Part shown: positions 45,767-55,819 of the stretch, in pieces
Numbering within the stretch: position 1 is the first letter of the stretch
How the letters are laid out: the number at the start of each line of letters is the position of its first letter
NCBI GenBank assembly: GCA_948537335.1
Contig: CAOUJG010000001.1
Coordinates: 61,660-125,659 of the forward strand
Direction: 5' to 3'
DNA length: 64,000 nt
Source of the DNA: an uncultured Eubacteriales bacterium
GTDB lineage: Bacteria > Bacillota > Clostridia > Oscillospirales > Acutalibacteraceae
Notes under the pieces: generated by a model
Told to the model about the DNA's origin: nothing
The model's database searches: none
What the model saw: the letters and a program-made list of their open reading frames with translations, nothing else
Program-made: the position numbers and the translations under genes

Positions 45767-45817
45767 AAGGAGGAAAACGGGGGCCGCGGGCCTCTTTACA
45801 GTGACCTTTGTACAATG
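45767..45817 (+). promoter_or_regulatory. Distant SD and GC hairpin ahead of trmB
   Basis: A strong AAGGAGG (45767-45773) is 41 nt upstream of the trmB ATG at 45815, with no start codon at a normal distance. The gap holds GGGGCC-GCG-GGCCTC, a 6-bp GC stem. A TATAAT at 45743-45748 lies just upstream but with no clear -35. Confidence 0.5.
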
Positions 45818-46480
45818 AGAATAAGAAGAAAGCCTTGGGCCAGGCCAGAGCTTGCGGCTTGCGAGTTTTTTGTTGACGACCCCGCGCTAAATAAGGGCAA
45901 CTGGCATAATCTTTTTGGCAAAAAGCAGCCAGTTTACTTAGAGTTGGGGTGCGGTAAGGGCTCTTTTATCGCAGAAATCGCTAGCAAAAATTTAGACAAA
46001 AACTTTATTGCAGTCGACATAAAAAGCGAAGTTTTGGCTCTTGCGAAAAGAAATGTTGAGCGGCAATACTCTGCGCTAAACCGGCCGATTGATAATCTTT
46101 TTTTAACAGCACAAAACATCGAGCGCATAGACGATATCCTTAGCGAAAGTGACGTAATCTCGCAGATTTACATAAATTTTTGCAACCCTTGGCCAAAGCC
46201 GAGGCACAAAAAACGCCGATTAACGCATCCGCGGCAGCTTGAAAAGTATAAAAAGTTTTTGGCGCCCGGTGGCGAAATTTACTTCAAGACCGATGACGAT
46301 GGCCTTTTTTACGAGAGCATCACCTATTTTAAGGAGTCCGGGTTTGAGATAATTTATGTGACCGAAGATTTGTTAAACTCCGGGTTTGACGGGAATATCT
46401 CGACAGAACACGAAAAAATGTTTTGCGAGATGGGCAAAAAAATAAAATTCTTGATCGCGCGGCTATGTCACGGCGAATAG
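45815..46480 (+). CDS. trmB: tRNA (guanine-N7-)-methyltransferase
   Basis: SAM-dependent methyltransferase forming m7G46 in tRNA. Family motifs: [13 protein letters not shown] start, [15 protein letters not shown] (SAM site), [25 protein letters not shown], and the TEHEKMF tail region. 221 residues from the ATG at 45815, chosen for its match to the family N-terminus. The frame continues upstream to a TTG at 45761, but that part has no family resemblance and overlaps the SD. Confidence 0.94.
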   Translation: MRIRRKPWARPELAACEFFVDDPALNKGNWHNLFGKKQPVYLELGCGKGSFIAEIASKNLDKNFIAVDIKSEVLALAKRNVERQYSALNRPIDNLFLTAQNIERIDDILSESDVISQIYINFCNPWPKPRHKKRRLTHPRQLEKYKKFLAPGGEIYFKTDDDGLFYESITYFKESGFEIIYVTEDLLNSGFDGNISTEHEKMFCEMGKKIKFLIARLCHGE

Positions 46481-46502
46481 ACAACAAAAAGGAGCTAATA
46501 AA

Positions 46503-47864
46503 ATGAAAAAAATCCTGATTTTGCCAATTTTTATTATGCTTTTTACTTCGGGGTGTTCTCTTAGCAACTTTAACACCAGCAATCTGATGCACCCGCCCAA
46601 GGCCACTGGTGAAATGGCGCAGATTCAGGCGCTTATTGAGCGCACGGTTGGCGAGGATATCATCTTTAAGTACCCGCAAAATGGCGATTTTAAGTCCGCT
46701 ATTATTATGCACGACTTGGACGGTGACTCGCAGGACGAGGCGATCGCGGTTTACCAGCTGGCCTCGCAGGATGCGCAATCTTATATAATGGTTATCGACA
46801 AAGTTGGCGACACGTGGAAGGTCATCAAGACTATCGACGCCAAGGGTGTCGATTTGGACAAGGTTTGCTTTGGCGACATTAACGGCGACGGCATTGATGA
46901 CATCATTTTGGGCTGGAGCAGCTACACGAGTTACGGCAAGGAGCTTACGGTTATCCTTTATGAGGACGGCAACTATAACGATTTGACGCCGGAGGAGACT
47001 TACTCCGATATGCTTGTGAGCGATTTTGACGGCGATGGTCGGTCCGAGATTTTAACTTTATCAGTAAGCAAGCGCGAGGATACGCAGTCTGACGACGATG
47101 CCAACAAAACCGCCAGGGCTCGGCTTTTAAAACTAGACGCCGAAAGCCGAAAATTTAAGGCGATGGGCAGCGCGCTCACAGATTCGACGGTTGTTAAGTA
47201 CACTCACGCGCAGTTTGGCAAAATAGATGATTCGCAGTTCGGCGCCGTGATTGATGCTATTACCGACAAGGGCCGCACTATGACGGAGATTGTCTATTGG
47301 GACAAGGCCGCTAGTCGCTTGAGGGTGCCTTTTTACGATAGTCAAAAGCTGAGTTCCCCGGAATTCCTGAGAAATAGCGTTGTTCATTCTAGCGACATCA
47401 ATAATGACGGGATTATTGAAATTCCTAAAGTTGACTTGACCGATGGTTCTAACGAAAAGTTTACTTATGTTTTGTCTTGGTTCCGACACAACGTAGCTTC
47501 TGCCAAGAACGACTACGTCGAAAGCCTCATTATGAACGAGAAGGACTCCTATATTTTTGTCGTGCCCGGCAAATGGAAGCGGCCGGCCTTGGGCGACTAT
47601 AGTGTTCGCTTCGGCTATGACTACAATTCACGCACGTTGCGAATTTTTGAGCGCATCGAACATGACGGTCAGGTTGTTAAAAACCGAGAATTCTTGAATA
47701 TTGCGGTATTTTCTAAAAAAGAATTTGATGAACTGCCGAACAGGACTGAATATCAGATTTTGACCCAAGAAGGAAACCGCATTTATGCGTCGATTGCTTT
47801 GGTTGAGGACTCTGAATTGGCCATTCCGGCTGAAGAGATTAAAAATAATTTTAGAACTATTTAA
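46503..47864 (+). CDS. Lipoprotein with VCBS/FG-GAP-like calcium-loop repeats
   Basis: Signal peptide with lipobox (LPIFIMLFTSGCSLS), so anchored outside the membrane. The 453-residue protein carries repeated D-x-D/N-x-D-x-x-D/E loops: DLDGDSQDEAIAVY, DINGDGIDDIILGW, DFDGDGRSEILTLS and DINNDGIIEIPKVD, the hallmark of FG-GAP/VCBS beta-propeller blades. Ligand unknown. It sits between trmB and the two-component system, 22 bp after trmB, and may feed the sensor kinase, but that is only positional. Confidence 0.82.
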   Translation: MKKILILPIFIMLFTSGCSLSNFNTSNLMHPPKATGEMAQIQALIERTVGEDIIFKYPQNGDFKSAIIMHDLDGDSQDEAIAVYQLASQDAQSYIMVIDKVGDTWKVIKTIDAKGVDLDKVCFGDINGDGIDDIILGWSSYTSYGKELTVILYEDGNYNDLTPEETYSDMLVSDFDGDGRSEILTLSVSKREDTQSDDDANKTARARLLKLDAESRKFKAMGSALTDSTVVKYTHAQFGKIDDSQFGAVIDAITDKGRTMTEIVYWDKAASRLRVPFYDSQKLSSPEFLRNSVVHSSDINNDGIIEIPKVDLTDGSNEKFTYVLSWFRHNVASAKNDYVESLIMNEKDSYIFVVPGKWKRPALGDYSVRFGYDYNSRTLRIFERIEHDGQVVKNREFLNIAVFSKKEFDELPNRTEYQILTQEGNRIYASIALVEDSELAIPAEEIKNNFRTI

Positions 47865-47871
47865 ATTTTAC

Positions 47872-47919
47872 GGGGAGGTATAGGCACGCGGTGAGCTCTT
47901 GTGCCGATTAACACTTATG
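47872..47919 (+). promoter_or_regulatory. Distant SD and hairpin ahead of the response regulator
   Basis: GGGGAGGT (47872-47879) lies 37 nt before the conserved ATG at 47917. Between them GGCAC pairs with GTGCC; folding leaves about 14 nt from SD to start. A six-codon frame (GTG 47891 to TAA) also lies in the gap at a good SD distance. Confidence 0.5.
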
Positions 47920-48615
47920 AAGAAGATTTTGGTTGTGGAAGATGAGGCGGCAATTCGCGAATTTGTGGTTATTAACTTGCAAAGAGCCGGATACGACGTG
48001 ACTGAGGCTGATTGCGGAGAGAAAGCGCTGCAGATTTACGAGGCTGATCCGACTTTTGACATCGCGGTGCTTGATATTATGATGCCGGGAATTGACGGAA
48101 TTTCGGTGTGCAAGGAGCTGCGGAAGCAGAACAACGAAATCGGGATAATCATGCTGACGGCGAAGACGCAGGAGATGGACAAAATCACTGGCTTGATGAC
48201 GGGCGCGGACGATTACGTTACGAAACCTTTTAGCCCTTCGGAACTTGTCGCGCGGATCGATGCGGTTTATCGGCGAGTGGCTCTGGCTCAGATGCGCGCT
48301 GAAAATAAGTTTAAGGAGGAGCTGAAATCCGGCGAATTCATCTTGAACATGCGTAATCGAACACTCTTGAAGCGCGGCGAATTGGTCGAATTGACACAGG
48401 TTGAATTTCAGATTATGGAATATTTTTTCTCTAACCCCAGCACGGCGCTTAGCCGGACGGACATTTTGAATCATGTTTGGGGCGATGATTACGTTGGCGA
48501 GGAGAAAATCGTTGACGTGAATATCCGCAGACTGAGGATGAAGGTTGAGGATGAGCCCTCGCTTCCGCGGCACATCTTGACGGTATGGGGACTTGGCTAC
48601 AAGTGGGAGGCTTAG
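47917..48615 (+). CDS. OmpR/PhoB-type response regulator
   Basis: Two-component transcription factor. Receiver domain (1-120) begins MKKILVVEDEAAIREFV, with phospho-acceptor D53 in VLDIMMPGIDG, a Thr in MLTAKTQ and Lys in DDYVTKPFSP. The C-terminal winged-helix (about 135-232) has LTQVEFQIMEYF, DILNHVWGDDYVGE and VDVNIRRLRMKVE. 232 residues. The partner histidine kinase follows 54 bp later. Signal and regulon unknown. Confidence 0.95.
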   Translation: MKKILVVEDEAAIREFVVINLQRAGYDVTEADCGEKALQIYEADPTFDIAVLDIMMPGIDGISVCKELRKQNNEIGIIMLTAKTQEMDKITGLMTGADDYVTKPFSPSELVARIDAVYRRVALAQMRAENKFKEELKSGEFILNMRNRTLLKRGELVELTQVEFQIMEYFFSNPSTALSRTDILNHVWGDDYVGEEKIVDVNIRRLRMKVEDEPSLPRHILTVWGLGYKWEA

Positions 48616-48669
48616 ATTCGCACTGCGCGTGGGTTTGAAAATAGTCTTTTTTGAAAAGAGGCGAGTTTT

Positions 48670-50091
48670 ATGTTGGTTCGGGGCATCACCAAGCGGTGGC
48701 TTCTTAATAGCCTGGGCATGATTTTGGTCACTTTGGTCGCCATTGAGCTGGTTCTGGCGGTTTTCGTTCACGAATTTTTCTACAACGGCGTACAGCAAGC
48801 TGTTAGCGCTAAGGTGACTAGCCTTGTGAACGTTTTTCCGGGCTATCGGGAGGACTCGGAGAAGGATTTTGTGACCAAGGCCAAAATGTATATTTCGGAT
48901 TTCGAAGATAAAAATTTGATGGAGGTCGTGGCCTTTAACAGCAGCAACGAGCCCATTTTTACCTCTACGGGCTTTTTGCCTGCCAGCAATTTTGAGATGA
49001 CCGACTACGCTACGGCGCAAGAATCTGCGAGCCATATTGGGCTTTTTGTGGGGCGGAATTCCTCTGGCGAAAACGTGATGGCCACCACGAAGGCTATTTA
49101 CACGGCCGACGGCGAATACATCGGCTCCATTCGATACATTGTGTCGCTGCGGTCTGTTGACAGCACTATTTTCTGGCTGATAATTGGCTGCGTGGTCATT
49201 GGGCTGGCGATCTTGCTTTTCGTCATTATGTCCAGCTCATATTTCATCAACTCTATCGTTAATCCGATTCGAGAAATTGGCAAAACGGCGCGGAAAATTG
49301 CGCTTGGAGATTTTAACGCAAGAATAGATAAGCCTTACGATGACGAAGTTGGCGAGCTTTGCGACACTGTGAATTACATGGCTCGCAAGCTGGGTGAGGC
49401 TGAGAAGGTTAAGAATGAGTTCATCTCGTCTATTTCGCACGAACTGCGCACCCCTCTGACGGCGATTAAGGGCTGGGCCGAGACTATTGAGCTCGGTGAG
49501 GAAACGGACTCCGAAATGAACAAGCGTGGCCTCAAGGTTATAATCCACGAAGCTGAACGGCTCTGCGGTTTGGTGGAAGAGCTTTTGGATTTTTCTCGAT
49601 TGCAATGCGGAAAAATGGTGCTGTCATTGGAGCGGATTGATATTTTGGCCGAAATCAGTGAGGCTGTTTATATGTTCAAAGACCGCGCCGCTTCGGAAAG
49701 CAAGGAACTTATCTATGCGGAACCTCCGATATTATCCCCAGTTTTGGGCGACAAAAACCGTCTGCGCCAAGTTTTTATCAACGTTATAGACAACGCCCTC
49801 AAGTACACTGCGAGCGGCGGCACTGTGACCGTGAAGGTCAAGGAGGCCGCGGGGTACATTTACATCTTGGTCAGCGACACTGGCTGCGGCATCCCGGCGG
49901 AGCACCTGCCCCACGTTAAGGACAAATTTTATAAGGCAAATACGACTCAAAAAGGCTCTGGAATCGGCCTAGCGGTGGTTGATGAGCTCGTTCAGCTGCA
50001 CTCTGGCAGTTTGGACATTGCGAGCGAAGAAAACGTTGGCACGGTTGTTACCATCGCTATCCCCATTGCAAAGGCCACGAGCGAGGATTAA
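48670..50091 (+). CDS. Membrane sensor histidine kinase
   Basis: Partner of the upstream regulator. Two transmembrane helices (about 14-36 and 160-185) flank an extracellular sensor region; then HAMP (about 187-238), dimerisation domain with H257 in FISSISHELRTPLTAIKG, and the ATPase domain with NVIDNALKYT, VSDTGCGIPAEHLPHV and GSGIGLAVV. 473 residues, complete. The architecture resembles ResE/PhoR-type kinases; the stimulus cannot be told. Confidence 0.95.
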   Translation: MLVRGITKRWLLNSLGMILVTLVAIELVLAVFVHEFFYNGVQQAVSAKVTSLVNVFPGYREDSEKDFVTKAKMYISDFEDKNLMEVVAFNSSNEPIFTSTGFLPASNFEMTDYATAQESASHIGLFVGRNSSGENVMATTKAIYTADGEYIGSIRYIVSLRSVDSTIFWLIIGCVVIGLAILLFVIMSSSYFINSIVNPIREIGKTARKIALGDFNARIDKPYDDEVGELCDTVNYMARKLGEAEKVKNEFISSISHELRTPLTAIKGWAETIELGEETDSEMNKRGLKVIIHEAERLCGLVEELLDFSRLQCGKMVLSLERIDILAEISEAVYMFKDRAASESKELIYAEPPILSPVLGDKNRLRQVFINVIDNALKYTASGGTVTVKVKEAAGYIYILVSDTGCGIPAEHLPHVKDKFYKANTTQKGSGIGLAVVDELVQLHSGSLDIASEENVGTVVTIAIPIAKATSED

Positions 50092-50124
50092 AATTCTTTA
50101 AACGAAAAAAGAAAGGCTTTAAAA

Positions 50125-50973
50125 ATGACGTTAATGCAAGTCTATTTGCAAGGCAAACGGCTTTTAACCAAGGCTGAGGTCGACTCCCCTGCCTTTGACG
50201 CTATGTGCATCTTTAAGTTTTGCTTCGGTATTGACCGCCAGGGCTTGATTTTACACGGAAATGATGTCGCAGATGGAAAAAAATCTGCTAGATTTTTTGA
50301 ATTAATACATCAACGGGCAACAAGACAGCCTTTGCAATATATCCTAGGATCGTGGGAATTCATGGGAGTCGAATTTAAGGTCGGCGAAGGTGTGCTAATT
50401 CCGCGAGACGACACAGAGGTTTTGGTTTCAGAAGTCTTAACGCTTATAGAAGATGTTAAAAACCCGAAAATTTTGGATTTGTGCGCCGGACCGGGGACCA
50501 TCGCCATAACTTTGGCTAACCACCGCGTGGATGCTTCTGTCTTCGCGGTAGAGCTTTCTGAAGTAGCTTTAAGATATTTGCAGGCGAACATAAATTTAAA
50601 TGCAGCCGAAAACGTTACTCCTCTGCGCTTTGACGTGCTTTTGGATGCAGATAAATTTAATTTTAATGGATTTGATATAATTGTCTCTAATCCGCCGTAT
50701 ATTGCGACTTCTGAGCTAAAAAGTCTACAAAAGGAAGTTTTGAGTGAACCTCAAATGGCTTTAAATGGCGGCTCTGACGGGTTGGTGTTTTACCACGCTA
50801 TTGCTAAAAATTGGGTCAAGCTTTTGCTCCGGGGTGGATATCTATGCGTGGAAGTTGGCATTGGCCAAGCTCTCGCTGTTGCGGACATATTCAAAGCGGC
50901 GGGCCTAGATAGCATCGAGGTTGTTCGCGACTTAAACGGCATCGATCGCGTTGTTACCGCCAAAAAATTGTGA
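50125..50973 (+). CDS. prmC: Release factor glutamine methyltransferase
   Basis: Methylates the GGQ glutamine of RF1 and RF2, both of which are encoded in this window. N-terminal helical domain, LQYILGSWEFMGVEFKV, SAM site LDLCAGPGTIAITLAN, and the substrate motif VSNPPYIA are present. 282 residues. Usually it neighbours prfA; here it is 4.8 kb away, behind the sensor kinase. Confidence 0.94.
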   Translation: MTLMQVYLQGKRLLTKAEVDSPAFDAMCIFKFCFGIDRQGLILHGNDVADGKKSARFFELIHQRATRQPLQYILGSWEFMGVEFKVGEGVLIPRDDTEVLVSEVLTLIEDVKNPKILDLCAGPGTIAITLANHRVDASVFAVELSEVALRYLQANINLNAAENVTPLRFDVLLDADKFNFNGFDIIVSNPPYIATSELKSLQKEVLSEPQMALNGGSDGLVFYHAIAKNWVKLLLRGGYLCVEVGIGQALAVADIFKAAGLDSIEVVRDLNGIDRVVTAKKL

Positions 50974-50977
50974 GTTC

Positions 50978-51006
50978 TTGATTTTGCCAGCGCGATTGGG
51001 TATAAT
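50978..51006 (+). promoter_or_regulatory. Sigma-A promoter of the tandem trkA genes
   Basis: TTGATT (50978-50983) and perfect TATAAT (51001-51006), 17 bp apart. The short leader that follows contains TCACG-GTTTG-CGTGA then a run of T, a small hairpin just before the SD. Confidence 0.8.
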
Positions 51007-51060
51007 GAAGAAAAAATACGAAAAAGTCACGGTTTGCGTGATGTTTTTGAGGTGCTTTTT

Positions 51061-51684
51061 ATGAATATCCTTGTTATTGGCTGCGGGAAGCTGGGCGCGC
51101 GGCTCGCCAACACCCTGTGCTACCACGGGCACGACGTTTCTATTGTTGATCGCGATGAGGACGCATTTGAGCAGCTGGATAACGATTTTGATGGTATGAC
51201 TGTGGTTGGGATGCCCATGGACATGAACGTTTTGCGAAACGCCGGAGTCGAAAGCTGCGATGCTGTTGCGGTTGTGACGGCTGACGATAATCTGAACATA
51301 ACTGTTTCACAGATCGTGAAGGAATTCTTTTATGTTGAGAACGTGGTTGCGAGGATCACCGACCCGGTGCGCGAAGACGTTTTTCATCAGTTTGGGTTAA
51401 AGACAATTTGCCAAACAAACTTGGCTTGCGGCGCTTTGTACTCGGCTTTGGTTAATGAATTCACCGAAAAACAGCTGCATTTTGGCGATAACACGGTTGG
51501 GATCATTGTGAAAGAAGTCGATCCTATCTTGGTTGGCCGGACTGTTGATGCAGTGCCGATGAAGGCGGTTGAGACCATTATGGGTGTTCTGCGCGAAAAC
51601 GGCAAGCTTTATCTTTATGACGGGCGGCAGAAAATCGTGCTGAATCCGAAAGACAAGATCATTCTGACGCGCATAAGTGACTAA
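51061..51684 (+). CDS. TrkA-family potassium uptake regulator (first)
   Basis: Cytosolic NAD-binding gating subunit (KtrA/TrkA type). RCK_N domain with MNILVIGCGKLGARLANTL and VVTADDNLNI, then an RCK_C domain (about 130-207). 207 residues, one RCK unit rather than the doubled TrkA form. ATG at 51061 has GAGGTG 6 nt upstream. No TrkH/KtrB membrane subunit lies in the window. Confidence 0.9.
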   Translation: MNILVIGCGKLGARLANTLCYHGHDVSIVDRDEDAFEQLDNDFDGMTVVGMPMDMNVLRNAGVESCDAVAVVTADDNLNITVSQIVKEFFYVENVVARITDPVREDVFHQFGLKTICQTNLACGALYSALVNEFTEKQLHFGDNTVGIIVKEVDPILVGRTVDAVPMKAVETIMGVLRENGKLYLYDGRQKIVLNPKDKIILTRISD

Positions 51685-51690
51685 AACTTG

Positions 51691-51744
51691 AAAAAGGGGG
51701 CAAATCGATAAAGCCTCGCTGTAGTGCTGTTATCGGGTTGTATG
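51691..51744 (+). promoter_or_regulatory. Distant SD with bridging hairpin ahead of the second trkA
   Basis: AAAAAGGGGG (51691-51700) is 41 nt from the ATG at 51742. CGATAA and TTATCG (51706-51735) pair as an outer stem, extendable by AGC/GCT; folded, the SD-to-start distance is about 11 nt. An in-frame GTG at 51724 lies inside the hairpin. Confidence 0.55.
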
Positions 51745-52401
51745 AGAATTGTTATATTGGGCGGCGGCAAACTTGGGTACCATCTGGCGCAGAACATGCT
51801 TGAGCGGGATTACGAGGTCGAGCTGATCGAGAAAAACAAGATAAAATGCATGCATTTAGCCGACGTGCTGGACGTTGAGGTCGTTTGTGGCGACGGCACT
51901 GAGATTAAGGTTTTGGCCGACGCTAGAACCCACAAGGCGGACTGCTTTATTGCTGTGACGGGCAGCGACCAGGATAATTTGGTGGCCTCGCAGCTTGCCA
52001 AAAAGAGGTTTCAGGTGAAGAAGGTCATAACCCGGGCCAATAATCCCCGAAATTTGGAGGCTTTGCGGAAGCTCGGTATGGACAACGCCGTGAGCAGCAC
52101 CGAGATAATCACCCGGCTGATTGAGCAAGAGGTTGAGAGCGCCGAAATGCGCCTTGTGACGAGCCTTAATAAAGGTCGGGCCGCCATTTGTGAGATTGTT
52201 ATCCCGGAAGACGCCAAGATAAACGGCGCTTCTTTGAAAGACATTGAGCTGCCGAAGTCTTCGCTTATTATCTCTATTTTGAGGGACGAAAGCCTGATAA
52301 TTCCGCAAGGTGACACGAAAATTTATTCTGGAGACGAAGTTGTTGCCGTTTGTGACGGACACTCTCAAAAAAGCTTGATGAAAATGTTCTCGGAAAAATA
52401 G
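51742..52401 (+). CDS. TrkA-family potassium uptake regulator (second)
   Basis: A second RCK gating protein with MRIVILGGGKLGYHLAQNM, the acidic ELIEKNKIKC end of strand 2, CFIAVTGSDQDNL, and an RCK_C domain (about 135-219). 219 residues from the ATG at 51742; GTG at 51724 would add six residues. The pair may act as a hetero-oligomer or serve two channels. It ends 16 bp from the convergent spoIID stop. Confidence 0.9.
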   Translation: MRIVILGGGKLGYHLAQNMLERDYEVELIEKNKIKCMHLADVLDVEVVCGDGTEIKVLADARTHKADCFIAVTGSDQDNLVASQLAKKRFQVKKVITRANNPRNLEALRKLGMDNAVSSTEIITRLIEQEVESAEMRLVTSLNKGRAAICEIVIPEDAKINGASLKDIELPKSSLIISILRDESLIIPQGDTKIYSGDEVVAVCDGHSQKSLMKMFSEK

Positions 52402-52417
52402 CTTTGTGTTGCGGATT

Positions 52418-53446
52418 TCACGCACTTAGTTGTGTGTTTGGATAGTACCAGGCCAGAATTTGCTTATAATCCGAGCCCTGCTTGGCCATACTTTGAGCTC
52501 CGTACTGACTCATCCCTACGCCGTGGCCGTAGCCTTTAGTTGTGAACTCTATTTTGTCGTTTTGTATGCTTACCTCAAAATTTGATGACCGAAGTGAAAA
52601 TATTTCTCGAATCTCCCGACCGGTAGCGCTTTTGGAGCCTACTTTTGCCTCTAGCACCATGCCGGATGAGGTTCGATTATTTATTTGCAAAAACGTCTGC
52701 CGGTCCTCGCCAAAAGACACATCTGGCCATTTGCTCTTTGCTATATTTTTAAATTCCTCTAGAGAAAATTCTTTTTTACTCAAATAGCCCGGCGCCAGCA
52801 GATCTCCAGGGCTTGCAACGGCATTTAGATACGTGCAGCTGCCGCCAAATACGTCTGCTATATTCTCGGTGTTCCCCGACGATATCGAGTGATACAGCGC
52901 TTCTATGTATTTATCGTCTTGCCGCAAACTCTGCCCCTGCACTGCGTCCACAGCTTGGCTTATTTTATCGTAATAAAAATCGAAATCCTTGCCCCAGCGC
53001 TCTTGCAGCTGCTCTTTTGACGCATAATAGTACATTTTAGACGAATCTACTGCAAAGTCGGCCCCTTTTAAGCCGAGATCGGGGATTTGTGCGTTTTTTT
53101 CTTTCAAAAAGCTAAAGTATGTATATGCCGCCACGGCTTGAGCTTTTAGTGCCTCTTCTTCAAATGTTGCAGGCATTTCTGTTGCCACTGTGCTTATGAT
53201 GAATTCTCTGGCGGATAATTCTAGCACTTGACCTGTGGCTTGATCTAGCAATTTGAACGTGTTTCCTTTTTGAGGCTCCTCTTTTGGCGGCTCGCTGCAC
53301 ATTGCCTTTAGCAAGTTTAGGCTTAGCTCTGGTGGCTTAAAGTTTAGTCTAAAATTAATGTCCGACAAGCCCCTCATTGTGATGGCCAGCGGTATGAAAA
53401 AGATTAAAAATAGCAAACTCAGCATAAAAAATAATTTTTGTTTCAT
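52418..53446 (-). CDS. spoIID: SpoIID-family peptidoglycan lytic transglycosylase
   Basis: SpoIID cuts glycan strands during engulfment of the forespore. Membrane anchor at residues 5-25, then the SpoIID domain: VLELSAREFIISTVATEMPATFEEEALKAQAVAAYTYF and the C-terminal GYGHGVGMSQYGAQSMAKQGSDYKQILAWYYP. 342 residues, complete. SpoIIP and SpoIIM are not in the window. It may reflect a sporulating ancestor or a vegetative SpoIID/LytB-like role. Confidence 0.93.
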   Translation of the reverse strand: MKQKLFFMLSLLFLIFFIPLAITMRGLSDINFRLNFKPPELSLNLLKAMCSEPPKEEPQKGNTFKLLDQATGQVLELSAREFIISTVATEMPATFEEEALKAQAVAAYTYFSFLKEKNAQIPDLGLKGADFAVDSSKMYYYASKEQLQERWGKDFDFYYDKISQAVDAVQGQSLRQDDKYIEALYHSISSGNTENIADVFGGSCTYLNAVASPGDLLAPGYLSKKEFSLEEFKNIAKSKWPDVSFGEDRQTFLQINNRTSSGMVLEAKVGSKSATGREIREIFSLRSSNFEVSIQNDKIEFTTKGYGHGVGMSQYGAQSMAKQGSDYKQILAWYYPNTQLSA

Positions 53447-53522
53447 GGCAATAAATCATCCTTTTTTATTTAATTTATTATATTTTTTAAGGATTTATGA
53501 TAAAACTTTTGGCTCTGCCCTA

Positions 53523-53551
53523 TTTACAAATTGCTATTTTAGCGGTAAAAT
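53523..53551 (+). promoter_or_regulatory. Sigma-A promoter of the 53.6-kb membrane protein gene
   Basis: TTTACA (53523-53528) and TAAAAT (53546-53551), 17-bp spacer, about 30 bp before the start. Confidence 0.78.
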
Positions 53552-53583
53552 AAATAATAAAAAGACTTTTGGAGGCATTGGAT

Positions 53584-54567
53584 ATGAAATTAAAGCTTAA
53601 TTGGATTCCTTTTGTCATTTCGTTTATTTCCATTTTGGGTCTGCGGGTGTACCAGATTTTGTCAATAGGCAATCCCGCTGTCAGAATTTATTGGGATAAT
53701 TTTGAAATCGTCTGCTTCATCATTGCGGCTGCCGCTTTTGGAATCATAATGGTCGCAAGTTATATTTCAAAAGATGCCCCGGACGTTTTTGTGATTAAGA
53801 AAAATCTTTTAACCGGGTTCGTTGCGATTTTAACGGCTGCACTTGCTTTGTGGAATTCTGTTGAAAAATTTAGATATTATTGGTCGGCCGTAGAAAAAGA
53901 TTGGGTGGACCTGTTTTATATTATTACCGGCGTTTTGGCGGCGGTTGTCTTTGTTTTGATCGGACTTGGCTATATAAAAGAAAAAAATTACTTTGAAAAG
54001 AACAAATTGCTGGCATTGATGCCGACTTTATGGGTCTTGGCCATGATTTTGAAGCTGTTTTTTGAGTACAACTCCATCCAGACAAGTGTAATTCACGTTT
54101 CTAACGCCCTTGCAAGGATTTTCTTGCTGTTCTTTATGTTCAGCCAGGCTCGGCTCTTTGCCACGCTGTTTAACGCGGCCACCTTTAAGAAGCTGTTTTA
54201 TTTCGGGTTCTCTGCCGCTTTGTTTATACTCATTTCTATCACAAACTTCTGGGCTGTTACTGTGGACTTTGGCCGGTATTTTTCGTCGACGGAGGTCGTC
54301 AATATAGTTACTGAGTTCTCTTTGATTTTGTACATTCTGTGCATCATCTTTAGCGTTCAGGTTGGCAAGAATTTAGGTGGCGCCGAAGACAAACCTGTTA
54401 TAGAAAAAAAAGAGGACGTTACGGTTGCAAGTTCTGCAGCTAATGTAGCTGACACTGACACGGTTGAGAATCGCGAAGAAATGGCCAAGGTCGACAGGTT
54501 AATTGAAGATATAAAAAACGAAAATGCCAGCAAAAATCTGGGTTCTAGCGAAGGAACATCGAATTAA
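53584..54567 (+). CDS. Multi-pass membrane protein of unknown function
   Basis: 327 residues with about seven hydrophobic helices between residues 5 and 265 and a hydrophilic, acidic cytosolic tail (about 270-327) rich in Glu, Ala and Val. ATG at 53584 follows GGAGG by 8 nt. I recognise no family. It lies alone between spoIID and gap with its own promoter. The tail, IEKKEDVTVASSAANVADTD and on, looks disordered and could bind a partner. Confidence 0.8.
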   Translation: MKLKLNWIPFVISFISILGLRVYQILSIGNPAVRIYWDNFEIVCFIIAAAAFGIIMVASYISKDAPDVFVIKKNLLTGFVAILTAALALWNSVEKFRYYWSAVEKDWVDLFYIITGVLAAVVFVLIGLGYIKEKNYFEKNKLLALMPTLWVLAMILKLFFEYNSIQTSVIHVSNALARIFLLFFMFSQARLFATLFNAATFKKLFYFGFSAALFILISITNFWAVTVDFGRYFSSTEVVNIVTEFSLILYILCIIFSVQVGKNLGGAEDKPVIEKKEDVTVASSAANVADTDTVENREEMAKVDRLIEDIKNENASKNLGSSEGTSN

Positions 54568-54608
54568 TTGCCTCTGCTTTGCCGATGCTGACATAATTAT
54601 AATTCAAT

Positions 54609-55676
<1,068 letters not shown>

Positions 55677-55684
55677 AATTTAGG

Positions 55685-55734
55685 CCGGCAGGATTCTTAT
55701 TCTGCTGGTATTTTTATGCCTTTTGGCATTTTTT
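55685..55734 (+). terminator. Double rho-independent terminator after gap
   Basis: CCGGCAG/CTGCTGG (7 bp, one G-U) followed by TATTTTT, then ATGCC-TTTT-GGCAT followed by TTTTTT. Confidence 0.88.
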
Positions 55735-55739
55735 CTAAT

Positions 55740-55768
55740 TTGATCTTGGCCCGCAAAAATGGTATAAT
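55740..55768 (+). promoter_or_regulatory. prfA: Sigma-A promoter of prfA-tsaC
   Basis: TTGATC (55740-55745), 17-bp spacer, perfect TATAAT (55763-55768). Confidence 0.82.
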
Positions 55769-55819
55769 TAATTTTGATTAGAGTGAGGCAAAAGTTGATT
55801 TTAACGAGGTGCATGGGTT

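Noticed and set aside
45761..45814. Longer trmB starting at TTG 45761
   Set aside because: The added 18 residues have no match to TrmB and would overlap the AAGGAGG; no SD precedes the TTG.
47908..49035. Long minus-strand open frame of about 375 codons
   Set aside because: Antisense to the response regulator and sensor kinase, whose motifs are complete. No SD or family resemblance.
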